From an uncultured Muribaculaceae bacterium (lineage in GTDB: Bacteria > Bacteroidota > Bacteroidia > Bacteroidales > Muribaculaceae): a stretch of DNA of 9,558 nucleotides. Numbering within the stretch: position 1 is the first letter of the stretch; every line of letters begins with the position of its first letter. Under the pieces are notes generated by a model that was not told where the DNA came from, did not search any database, and saw only the letters and a list, made by a program, of their open reading frames with translations. Shown in pieces: positions 7,744-9,558 of the stretch. The stretch covers positions 1 to 9,558 of the forward strand of contig CAJUIJ010000090.1 of assembly GCA_910586175.1 (NCBI GenBank), given 5' to 3'. The translations under genes were made by a program, and so were the position numbers.

Positions 7744-7800
7744 GGCGCCTCCTCTTCCTTTATATCTGCATTGTGAAAATATTGAGGGAAAGGAGGCGCC
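7744..7800. repeat. Long imperfect hairpin between convergent comEC and xre
   Basis: A perfect 10-bp GC-rich stem (GGCGCCTCCT at 7744-7753 with 7791-7800) continues after a single-base bulge with about seven more pairs (two G-T), enclosing a 22-base A/T-rich loop. It starts 8 bases after the comEC stop and lies 48 bases beyond the stop of the convergent xre gene. Neither strand has a T-run after the stem, so it is not a standard rho-independent terminator. It may stabilise 3' ends or be a repeat remnant. The rest of 7737-7848 holds nothing recognisable. Confidence 0.7.
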
Positions 7801-7848
7801 GCCAATGTCAATAAGCCTGGGAGAGATGGCCCGCCAACGTATCGGTCT

Positions 7849-8121
7849 TTATGATTTTGCTACCTGGATTATCGGTTGGCCGAAAAAGGCTGATAGCCTT
7901 GAGAGGGTGGCTATTGTGAAGTTATGTTCGCCGCTGAGCCACTTGGTGATTTCGCTGGGGCGTCGGTCGAGTTTCTCGGCAAATTGCTTTTTGGAATAGC
8001 CGGCCTCACGCATCAGCTGTTCAATACGGGCGGCAATCTCTACCGACATGCGAGTTTGAAGTTGAACTTGAAGAGGAATCTCTCCCATGAGATCCTCCAG
8101 ACTATTGTAATTATTCTTCAT
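7849..8121 (-). CDS. XRE family helix-turn-helix protein, HigA-like orphan antitoxin
   Basis: 90-residue DNA-binding protein. Residues about 29-82 form an XRE/Cro-C1 helix-turn-helix: RIEQLMREAGYSKKQFAEKL, recognition-helix region RRPSEITKWLSG, then the conserved HNFTIATLSRLSAFFG. The N-terminal 25 residues (SLEDLMGEIPLQVQLQTRM) are typical of small Bacteroidetes HTH proteins annotated as HigA-like antitoxins or regulators. ATG 8121 (MKNNYN) is chosen; a GTG 33 bases upstream is in frame but adds an atypical N-terminus. No toxin gene (HigB/RelE/ParE-like) is found on either side: downstream is the convergent comEC, and upstream lie a MITE-like element and a hydrolase remnant. It could be an antitoxin that lost its toxin, or a stand-alone autoregulator. 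The HTH assignment is firm; the antitoxin role is inference. Confidence 0.85.
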   Translation of the reverse strand: MKNNYNSLEDLMGEIPLQVQLQTRMSVEIAARIEQLMREAGYSKKQFAEKLDRRPSEITKWLSGEHNFTIATLSRLSAFFGQPIIQVAKS

Positions 8122-8165
8122 ACTGTAGAAAACTTGGACTATATAACGCAACACAAGTAAGTGGT

Positions 8166-8193
8166 CAAATTAACTATACGAATCTTGGGTCAA
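8166..8193 (-). promoter_or_regulatory. Possible promoter for xre inside the left end of the MITE-like element
   Basis: Read on the minus strand, TTG (8193-8191) is followed after 18 bases by TAATTTG (8172-8166), which resembles a Bacteroidetes -33/-7 pair (TTTG, TAnnTTTG) with one base missing in the -7 box. The implied start would lie about 35-40 bases before the xre ATG. The left inverted repeat of the element supplies both boxes. Weak, motif-based evidence only. Confidence 0.3.
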
Positions 8194-8263
8194 TGTAAAA
8201 TAGCAGTTGTTAAAAATAAACAATATAAAAATAAGTTATTAAAAACCGAGCCTTTTCAGGCAT

Positions 8264-8342
8264 TGAAATGGAACGGCGATTTCCAAATCGCCATCAGCCT
8301 GCTTTACGTTTATGGCGATTTGGAAATCGCCGTTCCATTTCA
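8264..8342. repeat. Perfect 31-bp-stem hairpin with internally palindromic arms
   Basis: Positions 8264-8294 are the exact reverse complement of 8312-8342, around a 17-base loop. Each arm contains its own near-perfect palindrome (GGCGATTTCCAAATCGCC at 8275-8292 and its counterpart at 8314-8331), so the sequence can fold either as one long hairpin or as two small hairpins side by side. An open reading frame of 61 codons runs through it but is only a by-product of the repeat. It lies at the centre of the MITE-like element. Confidence 0.95.
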
Positions 8343-8470
8343 CTAACCGTAATTACATTGAAAAATTTATAACATTTCAACCGTAAATTTACATTGACCC
8401 CGAATCTGATCACTTACTCAAAATGCTTCTTAAAATAACGCGATTAATGGAAATATATTTTGACGGATTC

Positions 8471-8761
8471 TTAATTAATTGCGTGGTCCTGTATGAACTT
8501 TAGCATGTCTGATAAAACCTGTGGAGATATTGTCTGCTCAATGGTGCTATATTCCTATATATCTCCGGTTTGAGCTTCCTGCATCAAGTGATTGAGGGAA
8601 GGATATAATTTCACTGTAGCATTGGGAGCAAGCTCTTTGGCTTTGTCAAGATTGAGCGAGACAGGAACTTGCCGGTCATTTTCGCCGTAGATGATTAATG
8701 TGGGAATCCGAAGGTTTTTCAAATCTTTAGCCAGGTCATATTTCAAAAAATAAATCAACAA
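8471..8761 (-). pseudogene. Alpha/beta hydrolase, C-terminal remnant with in-frame TAG
   Basis: The minus strand codes for the C-terminal part of an alpha/beta hydrolase. It reads YDLAKDLKNLRIPTLIIYGENDRQVP, which carries the catalytic acid (D in GEND), then YPSLNHLMQEAQTG, which carries the catalytic histidine. A TAG at 8557-8555 follows directly. The same frame continues past it with EYSTIEQTISPQVLSDML, the usual end of this family, to a TAA at 8473-8471. The gene is therefore broken by a nonsense mutation. It is also truncated: the N-terminal two thirds, including the GxSxG nucleophile, are missing, and the remnant begins within 10 bases of the lrgB stop with only a TTG available as a start. 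The catalytic acid and histidine remain but no active enzyme can result. The likely ancestor is a secreted or cytoplasmic esterase-type hydrolase common in Bacteroidales; its substrate is unknown. Confidence 0.8.
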
Positions 8762-8770
8762 TTGATTGTT
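8745..8770 (-). terminator. Possible weak terminator after lrgB
   Basis: On the minus strand, directly at the lrgB stop codon, a short A/T-rich palindrome (6-bp arms 8770-8765 and 8762-8757, or the overlapping pair 8767-8762 and 8758-8753) is followed by six T (8750-8745). The stem is weak, so termination may be inefficient. It also marks the junction between lrgB and the truncated hydrolase. Confidence 0.35.
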
Positions 8771-9467
8771 ATAAAATCAGGTTTACGATGGGGCCGGCGA
8801 GAAAGGCTGTCATGATGCCGTTGAGAATTAGTCCTAACGTGGCGTAGGCACCATATCTGTCGCCATATTGGCTTATGCGATTGGTACCCATCACATGTGC
8901 GGCAGTACCCATGCTCAGGCTTTTTGATACAGGACTCTTGATTCTCCCCCACTCCATGGTCTTCACTCCGGCCATGGCGCCCAACATGCCCACAATCACA
9001 ACAATAGCTGAGGTCAATGCCGGTATACCCCCTATTTGGTTGGCTATCTCAATAGCGATAGGTGTGGATACTGACTTCGGGGCCAACGATCGAATCACAT
9101 CGGGGCTTGCGCCGAGCCAGGAAGCGATGAGCACCACCGACACAATGCCTATGACGCATCCGGCCAGCTCGGTGAGGAAAAGGGTCAAGAACTGGCTTCT
9201 GATATGTTTTAATTCGTTGTATAATGGCAATGCGAGAGCCACTATGGCAGGTTTTAACCAGAACTCAATCATACGCCCACCTTCATAATACTGCTCGAAA
9301 GATATGCCCGTGAACTTAAGGAAGCAAATCAAAAATGCGATTGTCAACACAAGCGGATTGAGGAGAGCCGACTTGGTGCGCCGTTGCAAGGCAGTAGCAA
9401 TTCCGAAGACTACGAACGTCAAGGTGATTGTGGAAAGCGGATTTTTTATTATCTCAAAGAATGACAT
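8769..9467 (-). CDS. lrgB: LrgB/CidB family membrane protein
   Basis: 232-residue integral membrane protein of the LrgB/CidB family (PF04172). It is mostly hydrophobic, with about six or seven membrane segments. The family blocks are clear: LKPAIVALALPLYNE (71-85), LAPKSVSTPIAIEIA (128-142) and GTAAHVMGTNRI (187-198). LrgB pairs with LrgA as a holin/antiholin-like system linked to murein hydrolase control and cell death; in some Firmicutes LrgAB-type pairs act as pyruvate transporters. ATG 9467 (MSFFEIIKNPL) is chosen because it gives the normal family length and follows the lrgA stop by 4 bases; the longer in-frame TTG start would add an atypical leader. It lies in an lrgAB operon whose promoter is beyond the window edge. 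It appears intact. Its role in Bacteroidales is untested here. Confidence 0.94.
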   Translation of the reverse strand: MSFFEIIKNPLSTITLTFVVFGIATALQRRTKSALLNPLVLTIAFLICFLKFTGISFEQYYEGGRMIEFWLKPAIVALALPLYNELKHIRSQFLTLFLTELAGCVIGIVSVVLIASWLGASPDVIRSLAPKSVSTPIAIEIANQIGGIPALTSAIVVIVGMLGAMAGVKTMEWGRIKSPVSKSLSMGTAAHVMGTNRISQYGDRYGAYATLGLILNGIMTAFLAGPIVNLIL

Positions 9468-9471
9468 GATA

Positions 9472-9558
9472 TTATTTGTTGCGGTTTTTGAAATGTGAAT
9501 GGAGAAACTGATGCAGATGACCTGTAACAAGAAGCACTATAATGATGCTGACTACAGT
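9472..9558 (-). CDS. lrgA: LrgA/CidA family protein, C-terminal end (cut by window edge)
   Basis: The last 28 codons of a gene entering from the right edge, ending at TAA (9474-9472), 4 bases before the lrgB ATG. The peptide TVVSIIIVLLVTGHLHQFL followed by a basic tail matches the final membrane helix of LrgA/CidA proteins (VST-LLVLLVTG pattern). Position and spacing directly upstream of lrgB support an lrgAB operon. The rest of the gene and its promoter lie outside the window. Confidence 0.75.
   Translation of the reverse strand, partial: TVVSIIIVLLVTGHLHQFLHSHFKNRNK

Larger units (their letters stand above)
8156..8418. mobile_element. MITE-like non-autonomous element with nested inverted repeats
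   Basis: About 263 bases without a credible gene, organised symmetrically. The outer ends match as AGTAAGTGGTCA (8156-8167) and, inverted, TGATCACTTACT (8407-8418), with one mismatch. Further in, GGGTCAATGTAAA (8187-8199) has an exact inverted copy at 8388-8400. At the right end, read inward, a sub-repeat TCAATGTAA then TTACGGTT occurs twice (8397-8379 and 8360-8346), like the multiple end repeats of some insertion sequences. A perfect 31-bp inverted repeat lies at the centre. This fits a miniature inverted-repeat transposable element or a deleted IS. The flanks share only CA on each side, so no target duplication is established. The family is not identified; the multiple end repeats faintly recall IS21-type ends. 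It fills the gene-free stretch between xre and the hydrolase remnant. Confidence 0.6.

Noticed and set aside
7733..7999. 88-codon plus-strand frame overlapping the comEC stop by 4 bases
   Set aside because: The 4-base overlap looks operon-like, but the frame runs through the hairpin and then antisense to the helix-turn-helix gene, which explains the sequence better.
8264..8342. Central inverted repeat as a CRISPR unit or rho-independent terminator
   Set aside because: There are no regularly spaced direct repeats with spacers, and no T-run follows the stem on either strand.
8161..8346. 61-codon plus-strand frame between xre and the hydrolase remnant
   Set aside because: Much of it is the perfect inverted repeat at the centre of the MITE-like element; no domain and no plausible start context.
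8555..8557. TAG in the hydrolase frame as possible recoding or amber suppression
   Set aside because: The gene also lacks its N-terminal part and nucleophile, so decay is the simpler explanation, and no suppressor tRNA is visible.
8875..9288. 137-codon plus-strand frame opposite lrgB
   Set aside because: Antisense shadow of a well-conserved membrane protein.

Overview
The window looks like chromosomal DNA from a Bacteroidales bacterium. A gut lineage such as Muribaculaceae fits, but the family is inferred from gene style and not proven. The clues are Bacteroidetes-type -7 promoter boxes (TAnnTTTG), A/T-rich translation starts without clear Shine-Dalgarno sites, a Bacteroidetes-style ComEC with a short C-terminus, and many intergenic heptamer repeats.

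The left two thirds are on the plus strand. First comes a small secreted, very basic Spy/DUF4890-like protein with a four-cysteine cluster (47-634), closed by a strong intrinsic terminator. A 200-base repeat-rich spacer follows (7-bp tandem repeats and GC-rich hairpins). Next are an ABC-F ATPase (928-2880) and, 9 bases later, an M13 (PepO/neprilysin-type) zinc metallopeptidase without a signal peptide (2890-4875). After a short repeat-containing spacer and a second -7 box come shikimate dehydrogenase AroE (4978-5772) and, 5 bases later, a ComEC/Rec2-type DNA-uptake channel (5778-7736). Both -7 boxes sit only a few bases before their start codons, which suggests leaderless or nearly leaderless mRNAs for the ABC-F gene and aroE.

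The right third is on the minus strand and looks like accessory, decaying DNA. Reading leftward from the right edge: the C-terminal tail of an LrgA/CidA holin-like protein (cut by the window edge), then LrgB 4 bases downstream, then the C-terminal remnant of an alpha/beta hydrolase that lacks its N-terminal part and nucleophile and carries an in-frame TAG. Next is a non-coding, MITE-like element of about 260 bp (8156-8418) with nested inverted repeats and a perfect 31-bp-stem hairpin at its centre. Last is an XRE/HigA-like helix-turn-helix gene without a recognisable toxin partner. It converges on comEC across a long imperfect hairpin (7744-7800).

Functionally, the core genes cover ribosome-associated ATPase activity, peptide turnover, aromatic amino-acid synthesis and DNA uptake or transformation. 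They do not form one pathway. No prophage, CRISPR array, tRNA or rRNA was seen. The best candidate for something undescribed is the MITE-like element with its double-palindromic hairpin, together with the family of 7-bp-period intergenic repeats. I saw no convincing new multi-gene system.
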